Part shown: piece by piece, positions 1 to 7,957 of the stretch | Numbering within the stretch: the stretch's first letter is position 1 | Layout of the letters: each line of letters starts with the position of its first letter | Source of the DNA: JBDHTS01 sp044220535 | GTDB lineage: Bacteria > Pseudomonadota > Alphaproteobacteria > Micavibrionales > Micavibrionaceae | DNA length: 20,271 bases | Direction: 5' to 3' | NCBI GenBank assembly: GCA_044220535.1 | Contig: JBGAQU010000046.1 | Coordinates: 1 to 20,271 of the forward strand | Translations under genes and position numbers: made by a program | The notes under the pieces: model-generated | The model's input: only the letters and a program-made list of their open reading frames with translations | The model's database searches: none | Told to the model about the DNA's origin: nothing

Positions 1-981
1 CCTGTAATCATTATTAGCTTGGATGAGCTTTCATTACCTGTTGAGAATGTCTCAAAGTCCGAACAAGAGGAAAATCTCAAGAAAAGGCTTATAAGTGCTG
101 GTTTCGAAGAAGTACAGGCGGGCAGGATTGCCAAACGCATTTTAGAAGTTGGTCTCGAAAACATTACGGGTTCTGTAACAATTGTAGACAAAAAATACCC
201 AGAAGCCCTCCTCATTATGAGGAATTTTTCGAGTAAAGAGGACCTTATTTTCCAGGCAGCCGGGAAAAGAGGATTGCATCTGGATCTTCCAGGGGACATT
301 AAAGATTATAATAATCTTGTCTTATTGCATGAGCTGGCACACGCCCGGAAACCAGGAGGAGGTGAACGCTATGCCGATGAAGACGCGGCAAAAGAGTATT
401 TGAAGTTATGTTCGCAGGGTAAACAGGGAAATCCTGATGTTCCTTATGCTTTCCGTGCTTTGCGTATTTTGATTGCAATTGAAGTTCCTCTATCGACATG
501 GGCCGATGAGCACCTGGAATCGGCCTTTGCTGTCTTGCCGGGTGAAAAACCGGATGGTTTGAATGTTAATAATTTTGGAGAAGAGGTATCGAAAGCAAAC
601 CAGAAAATCGCTTTTGAAATTGGAAAAGATCTTATAACAGAGAATGAGGCTTGCATAAATGCGGTGGACAGATTATTGACCAAGATGGCGACCAGCCAGA
701 AATTTATCGATAAATACGGATTTATTGATCCTGATATAAAAATAGCTGTTCAAAAAGCAATCAACGACCATGACATGGGGTTTATAAAAGAATTTGTTGC
801 CCATCTTCCTGATGAGATACAAAAAGAAGTTCAAGAGAACATTCATATGTCATATGCACTGGCCGGTGCCCATGCAATGTCGGAACAACCTGAGTTAAGG
901 TACGTCGTTGCAAAGAAACTGCTGGAGCAAGGACAGTTCGATGACCCCACTCAGAAATTTTTTAGGGGCTGGCCTAGATAA
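1..981 (+). pseudogene. HExxH putative zinc metalloprotease, 3' end cut by an IS; 5' end may lie outside the window
   Basis: The frame is open from base 1, so the real start may lie to the left; the first possible start inside the window is TTG at 19, and numbering below uses it. Residues 104-108 read HELAH, followed by a GERYADEDAA stretch around residues 115-124. This HExxH plus downstream E-x-x-A-D layout is known from gluzincin and ImmA/IrrE-type zinc peptidases, with the two His and probably Glu116 as ligands. The rest is mostly helical and charged, and I do not recognise it. No signal peptide or membrane segment is visible. Host coding stops at about residue 315; the last residues (RGWPR and the stop) are read from the left end of the insertion sequence that begins at 965. 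The protein is therefore truncated, but the metal site is upstream of the break and is kept. The peptidase activity is inferred from the motif only. Confidence 0.55.
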
Positions 982-994
982 GGTGTCTTATCTA
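975..994. repeat. Hairpin at the left IS end only
   Basis: TAGATAAG at 975-982 and CTTATCTA at 987-994 are perfect complements around the 4-base loop GTGT. The stem starts inside the left terminal repeat and is completed by bases just inside the element, so the right end cannot form it. It lies between the flanking gene and the transposase start and could limit read-through into the transposase; that role is inference. Confidence 0.5.
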
Positions 995-1004
995 AGGTTG
1001 GCGA

Positions 1005-1661
1005 ATGGTAAAAAGGCGAAGCAAGTTAAGTATTTACAAGCAAAACCGGTTGCTTGAACTGTTCGTTGGCGGTGTAACAGCCCGAACAGCGGCAGAACTG
1101 GTCGGGATCAATCGCCATTCCGCGACGCTGTATTACCAAAAAATCCGTATGATGATCGCCCATGAAATCGAGGATGAAACGCCCTTTGACGGGGAGGTCG
1201 AGATCGACGAAAGCTATTTCGGCGGACAACGCAAAGGCAAACGCGGACGGGGCGCTGCCGGAAAAATCCCGGTCTTCGGCCTGCTCAAACGGGGCGGCAA
1301 GGTATACGCCAAGATCATCCCCGACGCCTCAGGCAAGACGCTGATGCCGATTATAACCCATAAAATAAAGCCTGATTCCATTATCTACAGCGACTGCTGG
1401 AAGGCATATAACGCCATCGACGTGACCAGGTTCCATCACCACAGGATCAACCATTCCGAACTGTTCGCCGACAGGCAAAACCATATCAATGGCATCGAGA
1501 ACTTCTGGAACCAGTCAAAACGGATGCTGCGCCGTTACAACGGCATCCCTGCCGCACAGTTCAACTTCTTCTTGCAGGAATGCGTCTTCAGGTTTAATTA
1601 CGGATCTGTTGAGGAGCAATTGGCCGCTCTCAAAAAATGGAAAAAAAGACACCTTATCTAG
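1005..1661 (+). CDS. IS1595-family transposase
   Basis: A 218-residue DDE-type transposase with a DDE_Tnp_IS1595 (ISXO2-like) domain. The N-terminal 50 residues hold a helix-turn-helix-like stretch (TARTAAELVGINRHSATLYY). The catalytic core shows EIDESYFGG (Asp68), IYSDCWKAY (Asp130) and HINGIENFW (Asn163/Glu166), the hallmark blocks of the family. The gene is uninterrupted and has the length of small IS1595 members that lack the N-terminal zinc ribbon, so the element could be active. ATG at 1005 is 15 bases past the left inverted repeat, with no strong ribosome-binding site, as is common in IS elements. The TAG stop lies within the right inverted repeat. Confidence 0.88.
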   Translation: MVKRRSKLSIYKQNRLLELFVGGVTARTAAELVGINRHSATLYYQKIRMMIAHEIEDETPFDGEVEIDESYFGGQRKGKRGRGAAGKIPVFGLLKRGGKVYAKIIPDASGKTLMPIITHKIKPDSIIYSDCWKAYNAIDVTRFHHHRINHSELFADRQNHINGIENFWNQSKRMLRRYNGIPAAQFNFFLQECVFRFNYGSVEEQLAALKKWKKRHLI

Positions 1662-1670
1662 GCCAGCCCC

Positions 1671-2057
1671 ATGGATTTTTCAGCTGTTATAAAAAGCGTA
1701 CAATGGCTTGAAACCATCGACAAAGCAGGACAGCCTTGTCTTTATACAGATACCGGCTCTCTTAACGATGAAAGAATAGGTGAACTTTATGAGGCATTGC
1801 ACACTATTGGGGCGCCTTTTAAAGAAAATTCCAGCAGTATTGTCGGTGGAACATCTATTCTTAGTATTTCCCAAGATGCAGCAAGAACTCTGAATCGGGA
1901 AAACCATATGGCACTGTTTCCAGAGCCCACCACCACCTTGCCTGCCAACATAGCAAAAACAGCATTTGCTCAGCAGATCGCTGGCACTCCTTCACCTCCT
2001 TCTGCGCAGCCACCTAATGGGCCTGTTATAAAACGCGGCTTGAAAAAAGGATGGTAA
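1671..2057 (+). pseudogene. Unknown protein fragment directly behind the IS (possible 3' part of the broken gene)
   Basis: A 128-codon frame whose ATG begins at the first base after the IS, so this start was probably created or exposed by the insertion. Residues 1-75 look like a folded domain (VQWLETIDKAGQPCLYTDTG, then NDERIGELYEALHTIGAPF). The C-terminal 50 residues are rich in Pro, Thr and Ala and end in basic residues (KRGLKKGW), suggesting a disordered tail. I do not recognise a family. It is tempting to read it as the C-terminus of the metalloprotease gene, but removing the IS, with or without an assumed 8-bp duplication, does not restore one reading frame. If the two pieces were one gene, bases have been lost or gained at the junction. 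It could also be part of a different gene. Confidence 0.45.
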
Positions 2058-2234
2058 CATAAGCGTGAAAGATGTTTACATAATAATAACCATACTAAGC
2101 ACGAAATTGCCAGCAGACACATGACCATCTTTGAAGTCTGAATGCGTTTCACTAAAAGAGAAGGCAGAGCGGCGAGGCCTTCCGCTTACTCTTCATTTCT
2201 GATAAAATTTCCGTCTTTACCGCCCTCACCCCGC

Positions 2235-2256
2235 CCCTCTCTTTCAAGAGAGAGGG
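2235..2256. repeat. Palindrome in the SPFH gene leader
   Basis: CCCTCTCT (2235-2242) and AGAGAGGG (2249-2256) form an 8-bp stem with a TTCAAG loop. It lies 22 bases before the start codon of the next gene, upstream of a clear ribosome-binding site (AAGGA at 2266-2270). The preceding CCGCCCTCACCCCGCCC resembles the lead-in of common intergenic repeats. The rest of the 2058-2278 gap shows no gene, and I see no convincing promoter there. Confidence 0.4.
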
Positions 2257-2278
2257 AATAAGCACAAGGAAATTTATC

Positions 2279-3196
2279 ATGGGTATGACCGCGCTTGTTT
2301 TCGCCATTGTTGTCATCGTTCTGATCGCCAAAGGCGTGAAATCCATCCCTCAGGGTATGGAATACACCGTGGAGCGATTTGGCCGGTATACGCAAACACT
2401 GCGCCCTGGCCTCAGCTTTATCGTCCCTCTGGTCGACTCCATCGGCGCGAAGCTGAACATGATGGAAACGGTGCTGGACGTACCCAGTCAGGAAGTCATC
2501 ACCAAGGACAACGCGTTGGTGAAGGTGGACGGGGTTGTATTCTACCAGATCATCGACGCAGCCAAAGCCGCATACGAAGTGCGCAATCTGGAGCTGGCGA
2601 TCCTGAACCTGACCATGACCAATTTGCGGACGGTGATGGGTTCGTTGACGCTCGATGAGCTCCTGTCCGAACGCGACCAGATCAATTCCAAACTGCTGCA
2701 TATCGTCGATGACGCGACCGCGCCCTGGGGCATCAAAGTGACGCGGATCGAGATCAAGGACATCGCCCCGCCGCGCGACCTGGTCGACTCCATGGCCCGC
2801 CAGATGAAGGCGGAACGGGAAAAACGCGCCTTGATCCTTGAAGCACAAGGTTTGCGTGAAGCCGCCATCCTGAAAGCCGAAGGTGAAAAACAGGCAACGG
2901 TGCTGGAGGCTGAAGGCCGCAAGGAAGCCGCCTTCCGCGACGCCGAGGCCCGTGAACGCGCGGCACAGGCCGAAGCCGCAGCAACACAGATGGTATCTGA
3001 GGCCATTTCAGGTGGCAACGTCCAGGCCATCAATTATTTCGTGGCACAGAAATATACTGAAGCCCTGAAGGAATTCGCGCGTTCGCCGAACCAGAAAATG
3101 ATCTTCATGCCCATGGAATCCACCGGCATCATGGGATCAATCGGCGGCATCACCGAACTGGTGAAGGACGCCCTGAAAACAGGAACCGGCAAATGA
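2279..3196 (+). CDS. SPFH/band 7 (stomatin-like, QmcA-type) membrane protein
   Basis: A 305-residue protein with an N-terminal membrane anchor (residues 3-18, ALVFAIVVIVLIAKGV). An SPFH/band 7 domain follows at about residues 20-180, with the typical VERFGRYTQTLRPGLSFIVP opening and a VPSQEVITKDNALVKVDGVV strand region. A long Ala/Glu/Lys-rich coiled coil spans about 180-245 (repeated EAxGxxEAA units), followed by a short hydrophobic, Gly-rich tail. Family members form large rings on the inner membrane and are linked to membrane microdomains and protease control; the precise role is not settled. Length and layout are normal. The start is supported by AAGGA 8 bases upstream. The stop overlaps the start of the NfeD gene by ATGA, so the two are made together, as in most bacteria with this pair. 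Confidence 0.9.
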   Translation: MGMTALVFAIVVIVLIAKGVKSIPQGMEYTVERFGRYTQTLRPGLSFIVPLVDSIGAKLNMMETVLDVPSQEVITKDNALVKVDGVVFYQIIDAAKAAYEVRNLELAILNLTMTNLRTVMGSLTLDELLSERDQINSKLLHIVDDATAPWGIKVTRIEIKDIAPPRDLVDSMARQMKAEREKRALILEAQGLREAAILKAEGEKQATVLEAEGRKEAAFRDAEARERAAQAEAAATQMVSEAISGGNVQAINYFVAQKYTEALKEFARSPNQKMIFMPMESTGIMGSIGGITELVKDALKTGTGK

Positions 3197-3645
3197 TAGA
3201 ATTCCTGGAGAGCATGCATAGCTGGCACTGGGTCATCCTTGGCCTGATTTTGATCGGGCTGGAAATGACGGTGCCCGGCACCTTTCTGATGTGGCCCGGC
3301 ATCGCGGCAATTGTCGTCAGCCTGCTTTACATCCCCATGCCCGATCTGCAATGGACCGGCGCGCTGACCATCTGGGCGATTTTGTCATTCGTATCGGTGG
3401 TTGGCTGGATTAGCTGGCGCAAAAAGAACCCTGCGGCACCGACAGGAAATCCAACGCTGAACCGCCGCGGCGAACAATATATCGGCAGAGTCTTTACGCT
3501 GACTGCGCCTTTGATAAACGGCAAAGGTGAATTGAAAGTCGATGACTCAGTCTGGCGCGCCGTAGCCGATCAGGATTTTCCGGCGGGATCGCAGGTTAAG
3601 GTCATGCGCGTGGAAGGCACCAGCCTGCGTGTGGAAACGGTTTAA
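3193..3645 (+). CDS. NfeD family protein, short form
   Basis: A 150-residue membrane protein. Hydrophobic segments cover about residues 9-30, 33-49 and 56-74, followed by a soluble C-terminal domain (about 85-150: RRGEQYIGRVFTLTAPL, then a strand-rich region ending LRVETV) that matches the NfeD OB-fold. The N-terminal serine-protease part of long NfeD proteins is absent, so this is the short form that partners with SPFH proteins. The gene starts inside the end of the upstream SPFH gene (ATGA overlap), indicating translational coupling. Its stop is only 3 bases from the stop of the convergent epmA, leaving no room for a separate terminator between them. Confidence 0.85.
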   Translation: MIEFLESMHSWHWVILGLILIGLEMTVPGTFLMWPGIAAIVVSLLYIPMPDLQWTGALTIWAILSFVSVVGWISWRKKNPAAPTGNPTLNRRGEQYIGRVFTLTAPLINGKGELKVDDSVWRAVADQDFPAGSQVKVMRVEGTSLRVETV

Positions 3646-3648
3646 AGC

Positions 3649-4677
3649 TTATCCCGTCCAAAGCACCTGTTTTATATCCTTTGCCCCTGTCGCCAACATT
3701 ACCAGCCGGTCGATACCTAGAGCAATCCCCCCGCTCTCCGGCATGCCGTATTCTAAAGCGGCAATAAAATCTTCATCCACGGGCCAGCGTTCGCCGTAGA
3801 TTTTCTGCTTTAGATCCATGTCGGCGATGAACCGCTGGCGCTGTATTTTGGCGTCTGTCAGTTCGCCAAAGGCGTTGGCAAGTTCGATGCCGCAGACGTA
3901 AAGCTCAAACCGTTCGGCGAAGCGTGGATCTTCAGGTTTTGGGCGTGACAGAGCCGCCATCTGGACCGGGTAATCATAAATAATGGTCGGCCTGCCATGC
4001 CCCAGTTTTGGTTCAATGATTTCGCCCATGACACGGTAAAACAGATCTTCAAATGTATCGTCAGGGGCGGTGTGCATGCCTGATGCTTTTACTTGCTCAC
4101 CGAATTTCAAGTCCGCGGGCGGAAGATATGAGATGAGATCGATGCCTGCATATTTTGTAAACGCCTCGACAACAGAAATCATTTCCCATTCACCGAACGG
4201 ATCGGCCGTCATATCGCGGTAACGATATTCTTTGGTACCTGCTGCCGTCGCCACTTTGCGCAACAATCCAATGCAATCCTCCATGATGTCACGGTATCCG
4301 GCATTCGCCCTATACCACTCGATCATCGAAAATTCCGGGCTGTGCAGGCGCGATCCTTCCGCGTTCCGGAAGACATGGCAGATCTGGTAGATTTTGGGCA
4401 GGCCTGCCACCAGCAGCTTTTTCATGGCGAATTCGGGACTGGTGTGGAGGTAAAGGGTCTGTTCCCTGTCACGCTCGGGGTTCAGCAATGTGGTGCGGAA
4501 GGCATGGATATGCGGCTCCATCCCGGGCGAAACCTGCAGGGACGGTGTCTCAACCTCGTAAAACCTGTCCGCGTCGAAAAAGGCTCGGACTGACCGGATC
4601 ACGGTCTGCCGCGAAGACAGGTATTGTTTTTTCTTTTCAAAGACTTCTGGTTTCCACCACATGCCCTTTGTATACAT
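3649..4677 (-). CDS. epmA: EF-P (R)-beta-lysine ligase EpmA (GenX/PoxA, lysyl-tRNA synthetase-like)
   Basis: A 342-residue class II synthetase paralogue without the N-terminal anticodon-binding domain, the mark of EpmA. It attaches (R)-beta-lysine to a conserved lysine of elongation factor P, which helps ribosomes through proline runs. Visible blocks are motif 1 (ETPSLQVSPGMEPHIHAF, about 43-60), motif 2 (FRNAEGSRLHSPEFSMIEWY, 103-122) and motif 3 (GGIALGIDRLVML near the C-terminus). No efp, epmB or epmC is in the window. Two starts are possible: ATG at 4677 and ATG at 4662 (after residue 5). Neither has a strong ribosome-binding site, though the second is preceded by AAAGGG. The gene is divergent from rpmE and convergent with the NfeD gene. 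It could be mistaken for lysS, but its length argues for EpmA. Confidence 0.88.
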   Translation of the reverse strand: MYTKGMWWKPEVFEKKKQYLSSRQTVIRSVRAFFDADRFYEVETPSLQVSPGMEPHIHAFRTTLLNPERDREQTLYLHTSPEFAMKKLLVAGLPKIYQICHVFRNAEGSRLHSPEFSMIEWYRANAGYRDIMEDCIGLLRKVATAAGTKEYRYRDMTADPFGEWEMISVVEAFTKYAGIDLISYLPPADLKFGEQVKASGMHTAPDDTFEDLFYRVMGEIIEPKLGHGRPTIIYDYPVQMAALSRPKPEDPRFAERFELYVCGIELANAFGELTDAKIQRQRFIADMDLKQKIYGERWPVDEDFIAALEYGMPESGGIALGIDRLVMLATGAKDIKQVLWTG

Positions 4678-4718
4678 AAGTTTTTACGGAATGGGAAGGC
4701 TTTATATCGAAATAAATC

Positions 4719-4747
4719 TTGCAATTCCGGCCTGTACAGGCTAAAAA
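4719..4747 (+). promoter_or_regulatory. Candidate sigma70-type promoter of rpmE with a palindromic spacer
   Basis: TTGCAA (4719-4724), a 17-base spacer and TAAAAA (4742-4747) lie 28 bases before the rpmE start. The spacer ends in a perfect 12-bp palindrome, GCCTGTACAGGC (4730-4741), which could be an operator. The boxes match consensus moderately; the call rests on spacing and location only. Confidence 0.4.
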
Positions 4748-4775
4748 ACCCTCTGATTTTAGCAGGAGTTACGCC

Positions 4776-5045
4776 ATGAAGGCCGAAGGTCACCCGGATT
4801 ACCATGAAATTACTGTCGTCATGACCGACGGCACGAAATACAAAACCCGCAGCGTCTGGGGTAAGCCCGGCGACGAAATGCGCCTGGATATCGACCCGAA
4901 AAACCACCCGGCATGGCAGGGCGGCGCGCAGAAGGTTATCGAGAAAGGCCGTCTCAACCGCTTCGAAAAAATGTATGGCGGTTTCGTTTCCGGCGGCAAC
5001 GCTGCAGCCAAAACGGACGAGAAAAAAGGCAAGGCTTCGAAATAA
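4776..5045 (+). CDS. rpmE: 50S ribosomal protein L31 (bL31), zinc-free type
   Basis: An 89-residue L31 of the large ribosomal subunit. It opens MKAEGHPDYHEITVVMTDG and contains TRSVWGKPGDEMRLDIDPKNHPAW, closely fitting alphaproteobacterial L31. No CxxC zinc ligands are present, so this is the C-minus type, which does not bind zinc. The C-terminal tail after RFEKMYGGF is lysine/alanine-rich and longer than the minimum. ATG at 4776 is chosen because AGGAG lies just upstream (4763-4767); the frame is also open back to an ATG at 4719, but that stretch lacks family similarity and overlaps the probable promoter. The gene stands alone, divergent from epmA, and is followed by a strong terminator. Confidence 0.92.
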   Translation: MKAEGHPDYHEITVVMTDGTKYKTRSVWGKPGDEMRLDIDPKNHPAWQGGAQKVIEKGRLNRFEKMYGGFVSGGNAAAKTDEKKGKASK

Positions 5046-5068
5046 GCATTTTCGCCATAGAATGCAAA

Positions 5069-5092
5069 AGCGCCCCGAGGGGCGCTTTTTTC
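5069..5092 (+). terminator. Intrinsic terminator of rpmE
   Basis: AGCGCCCC and GGGGCGCT form an 8-bp GC-rich palindrome around a 2-base centre (a 7-bp stem with a 4-base loop is more realistic), followed by a run of T. It lies 24 bases after the rpmE stop. The preceding A run also allows some function on the other strand. Confidence 0.85.
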
Positions 5093-5101
5093 TACTATAT
5101 C

Positions 5102-5180
5102 GTCATCCTCCGGCTTGACCGGAGGATCTATGCGATGGTCGGGCTTGTGTATGAATCCTCCGGTCAAGCCGGAGGATGAC
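5102..5180. repeat. Long inverted repeat between rpmE and valS
   Basis: Two perfect 26-base arms, 5102-5127 and 5155-5180, are separated by 27 bases. Each arm is itself a small hairpin (CCTCCGG CTTGA CCGGAGG), and the outer ends read GTCATCC and GGATGAC. This resembles the REP-like intergenic palindromes frequent in alphaproteobacteria. It lies 17 bases beyond the valS stop and could protect or end the valS message. Confidence 0.75.
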
Positions 5181-5196
5181 AGTGGAGTGGTGATTA

Positions 5197-7878
5197 TTAC
5201 GCTGCCTCTAACTGCTTCAACGCCAAGCTAAACTTTTTCAGTGACGCTTCGGCATCGACCTTGCGCTGTTTATGCTCCGCAATAACCTCCGGCGGGGCGT
5301 TGGCGACGAATTGTTCGTTGCCCAGTTTCTGATCGACCTTCTGAATGTCTGAATTCAGCTTGTCGATTTCCTTGCGCAGGCGGGCGCGTTCCTTATCCAG
5401 GTCGATGATATCGGCGATCGGCATGGCGAAGGTCGCTTCGTCCACCACGGTCTGAATTGAACCCTTGGGCGCTGCAGCCGCAATCAGTTCGACTTTTTCA
5501 AGCCGCGCCATGCGACGCAGAATCTCATCATAGGTGTGCAGGCGCTGCTTCGTTTGTGCAGATGCATCCTTGACCAGCAGGGTGATTTTCGCGCCTGCCG
5601 GCACGTTCATATCCGACCGCACGCTGCGGATTTCGGAGATGGCACGGGCGAGCCAGGACATTTCATCCATGGCCGCGGGCTTGTCGAGCGCCGCGGGATA
5701 ATCAGGCCATTCCAATGTCAAAAGCAAAGTATTTTTAGGACGCGCCGTCATCTGCTTATACAGTTCTTCCGTGAAGAACGGCATGATGGGATTGAGAACG
5801 GTCAGCACCTGATCCAGAACCCAGCCGGTCGTCGCGCGCGTTTCAATGACGCGCGGATCGTTTGCATCAGGGCCAGGCTCGCCTTCTTTTGTCGAAAGAA
5901 GCGGCTTGGTGAATTCCAGGTACCAGTCGCAGAACGTGCCCCAGACGAAATGGTAAAGAGCATTGGCGGCTTCGTTGAATTTATAGGTTTCAATCGCCTC
6001 CTCAACCGCCTTCGCCATGCGAACGGTTTCATTGATGACCCATTGATTGGGGAGGAAGGTAACGGAGGCGGGATCAAAACCTTCAACCGGGAAGCATCCG
6101 TTCATCTGGCAAAAGCGCGCGGCGTTCCAAAGCTTGGTGCCGAAATTGCGGTAACCTTCGACGCGTTCTTCGGACAATTTGATATCACGCCCCTGCGCCG
6201 CCATGGCAGTAAGGGAAAATCGCAGTGCGTCTGCGCCGAATTTTTTGATCAGCTCCAGCGGGTCGATGACGTTACCTTTAGTCTTGGACATTTTCTGACC
6301 CTTGGCATCGCGGACCAGCGCATGGATGTAAACCGTTTTAAACGGCACTTCACCCATGAAATGCATGCTCATCATCATCATGCGGGCAACCCAGAAGAAA
6401 ATGATGTCGAAACCGGTTACCAGCACATCACCGGGATAATACTTCTTCAGTTCCGGTGTTTTTTCCGGCCAGCCCAGTGTAGAGAACGGCCAGAGGGCGG
6501 AACTGAACCATGTGTCGAGAACATCCGGATCGCGTTCAATGCGGACATCATTGCCGAATTTCGCCTTCGCCTCGGCCAGCGCCTCTTCTTCGGTTTCGGC
6601 AACGAAAACCGAACCTTCCGGTCCATACCATGCAGGAATCTGATGACCCCACCACAGCTGGCGTGAAATGCACCAGGGCTGGATATTTTCCATCCAGTTG
6701 TAGTAAGTGTTTTCCCACTGCTTCGGCACGAATTCAGTTTTGCCAGTGCGCACAGCCTCAATCGCAGGTTTTGCCAACGTCGCGGCATCGACATACCATT
6801 GGTCGGTCAGGAACGGCTCCAGCACGACGGACTTCGATTTTTCATCGTAAGGAACGGCATGGGTAATGTCGTCCACTTTGACCAGCAGGTCGAGTTCTTC
6901 AAGTTCCTTTAGGACTTTCTTCCGCGCTTCGTAGCGATCCAGCCCCTGATAAGAGCCGGGGCCGTTTTCATTGACCTTCGCGCTTTCGTCGAAGATGGAG
7001 ATCATCGGCAGATTATGTCGCTTGCCGACTTCAAAGTCGTTGAAGTCGTGGGCGGGCGTGATTTTCACCGCACCACTCCCCTGCTCCGGATCCGCGTATT
7101 CATCGGCGATAATCGGGATCAGGCGGTTGGTGATGGGAAGAACAGCGAACTTGCCGACCAGCCCCTTGTAACGCTCATCCTCCGGATGCACAGCGACCGC
7201 CGTATCACCTAGCATGGTTTCGGGGCGCGTTGTCGCGACAGTGATAAACTGTTCCCGCTGCCCTTCGATGGGATAGCGGATATGCCAGAGATGGCCCTTG
7301 GTTTCGCGGGATTCAACCTCAAGGTCCGACACCGCCGTGTGCAGTTTCGGATCCCAATTGACCAGGCGCTTGTCCTTGTAAATCAGTTTCTGTTTGTACA
7401 GTTCGACAAAGGCGCGGCGGACAGCCACGTTCATGCCTTCATCCATCGTGAAGCGTTCGCGGCTCCAGTCCGGCGACGCGCCCAGGCGGCGCAACTGCCC
7501 CACGATGGTGCCGCCGGATTGCGCCTTCCATTCCCAGACGCGATCCAAAAATGCCTTACGCCCCAAGCCGCGGCGGGTTTCGCCCTTGGCTTCCAGCATC
7601 CGTTCGACCACCATCTGGGTCGCGATGCCCGCATGATCGGTGCCCGGTTGCCACAGCACGTCCTTGCCCTTCATGCGGTTATAGCGGGTCAGGATATCCT
7701 GCATAGTCATGTTCAGGGCGTGGCCCATATGCAGGCTGCCCGTCACGTTGGGGGGCGGCATCATTACCGTGAATGGGGCCTTGTTACTGTCCGGCTTGCC
7801 CGCGAATACGCCGCTCCCTTCCCATTTTTCGTACCAGGAGGATTCAACGGCGTCGGGCTGGAAGGTTTTGTCTAGCAT
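5197..7878 (-). CDS. valS: Valine--tRNA ligase
   Basis: An 893-residue class I aminoacyl-tRNA synthetase that charges tRNA-Val and edits misacylated threonine. The HIGH signature appears as PPPNVTGSLHMGHALN (HMGH at 50-53) and the KMSKS loop as KMSKT (529-533). The editing domain lies between them (ATTRPETMLGDTAVAVHP). The anticodon-binding domain follows, and the protein ends in the ValRS-specific coiled-coil arm (about 830-893: LDKERARLRKEIDKLNSDI). Length is within the family range. ATG at 7878 gives the conserved N-terminus; no obvious ribosome-binding site precedes it. It lies downstream of popZ on the same strand, a gene order seen in many alphaproteobacteria, but 185 bases and a paired palindrome separate them. 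Confidence 0.97.
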   Translation of the reverse strand: MLDKTFQPDAVESSWYEKWEGSGVFAGKPDSNKAPFTVMMPPPNVTGSLHMGHALNMTMQDILTRYNRMKGKDVLWQPGTDHAGIATQMVVERMLEAKGETRRGLGRKAFLDRVWEWKAQSGGTIVGQLRRLGASPDWSRERFTMDEGMNVAVRRAFVELYKQKLIYKDKRLVNWDPKLHTAVSDLEVESRETKGHLWHIRYPIEGQREQFITVATTRPETMLGDTAVAVHPEDERYKGLVGKFAVLPITNRLIPIIADEYADPEQGSGAVKITPAHDFNDFEVGKRHNLPMISIFDESAKVNENGPGSYQGLDRYEARKKVLKELEELDLLVKVDDITHAVPYDEKSKSVVLEPFLTDQWYVDAATLAKPAIEAVRTGKTEFVPKQWENTYYNWMENIQPWCISRQLWWGHQIPAWYGPEGSVFVAETEEEALAEAKAKFGNDVRIERDPDVLDTWFSSALWPFSTLGWPEKTPELKKYYPGDVLVTGFDIIFFWVARMMMMSMHFMGEVPFKTVYIHALVRDAKGQKMSKTKGNVIDPLELIKKFGADALRFSLTAMAAQGRDIKLSEERVEGYRNFGTKLWNAARFCQMNGCFPVEGFDPASVTFLPNQWVINETVRMAKAVEEAIETYKFNEAANALYHFVWGTFCDWYLEFTKPLLSTKEGEPGPDANDPRVIETRATTGWVLDQVLTVLNPIMPFFTEELYKQMTARPKNTLLLTLEWPDYPAALDKPAAMDEMSWLARAISEIRSVRSDMNVPAGAKITLLVKDASAQTKQRLHTYDEILRRMARLEKVELIAAAAPKGSIQTVVDEATFAMPIADIIDLDKERARLRKEIDKLNSDIQKVDQKLGNEQFVANAPPEVIAEHKQRKVDAEASLKKFSLALKQLEAA

Positions 7879-7957
7879 TATCAGAACCGGATCTGTCAGT
7901 TTACGGATGACAGAAAATAGACAGAAAACCCGGAATAATCAAGCAAACTAAGCGCTT

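Larger units (their letters stand above)
965..1670 (+). mobile_element. IS1595-family insertion sequence, complete, 706 bp
   Basis: Perfect 25-bp terminal inverted repeats lie at 965-989 and 1646-1670; the outer end begins GGGGCTGGCCTAGATAAGG. Between them is one transposase gene whose stop codon lies inside the right repeat. The size and the transposase type fit the IS1595 family. That family normally makes an 8-bp target duplication, but the bases next to the two ends differ (ATTTTTTA on the left, ATGGATTT on the right), so no duplication is present. The element cuts the metalloprotease gene on its left. Confidence 0.85.

Noticed and set aside
957..1678. 8-bp target duplication of the IS
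   Set aside because: The adjoining bases ATTTTTTA and ATGGATTT are not the same, and shifting the IS borders by one or two bases does not produce a match.
2186..2848. Minus-strand frame opposite the SPFH gene
   Set aside because: It is antisense to a clear band 7 gene, with His/Asp/Gly-rich composition and no recognisable start signals.
4719..4775. Upstream extension of rpmE from ATG 4719
   Set aside because: The extra 19 residues do not look like L31, the stretch overlaps a probable promoter, and a good ribosome-binding site precedes ATG 4776.
5536..6666. Long plus-strand reading frame (376 codons) opposite valS
   Set aside because: It lies wholly antisense to the well-conserved valS, and its product is rich in Arg, His and Phe with no domain-like pattern, as expected for a shadow frame in GC-rich DNA.
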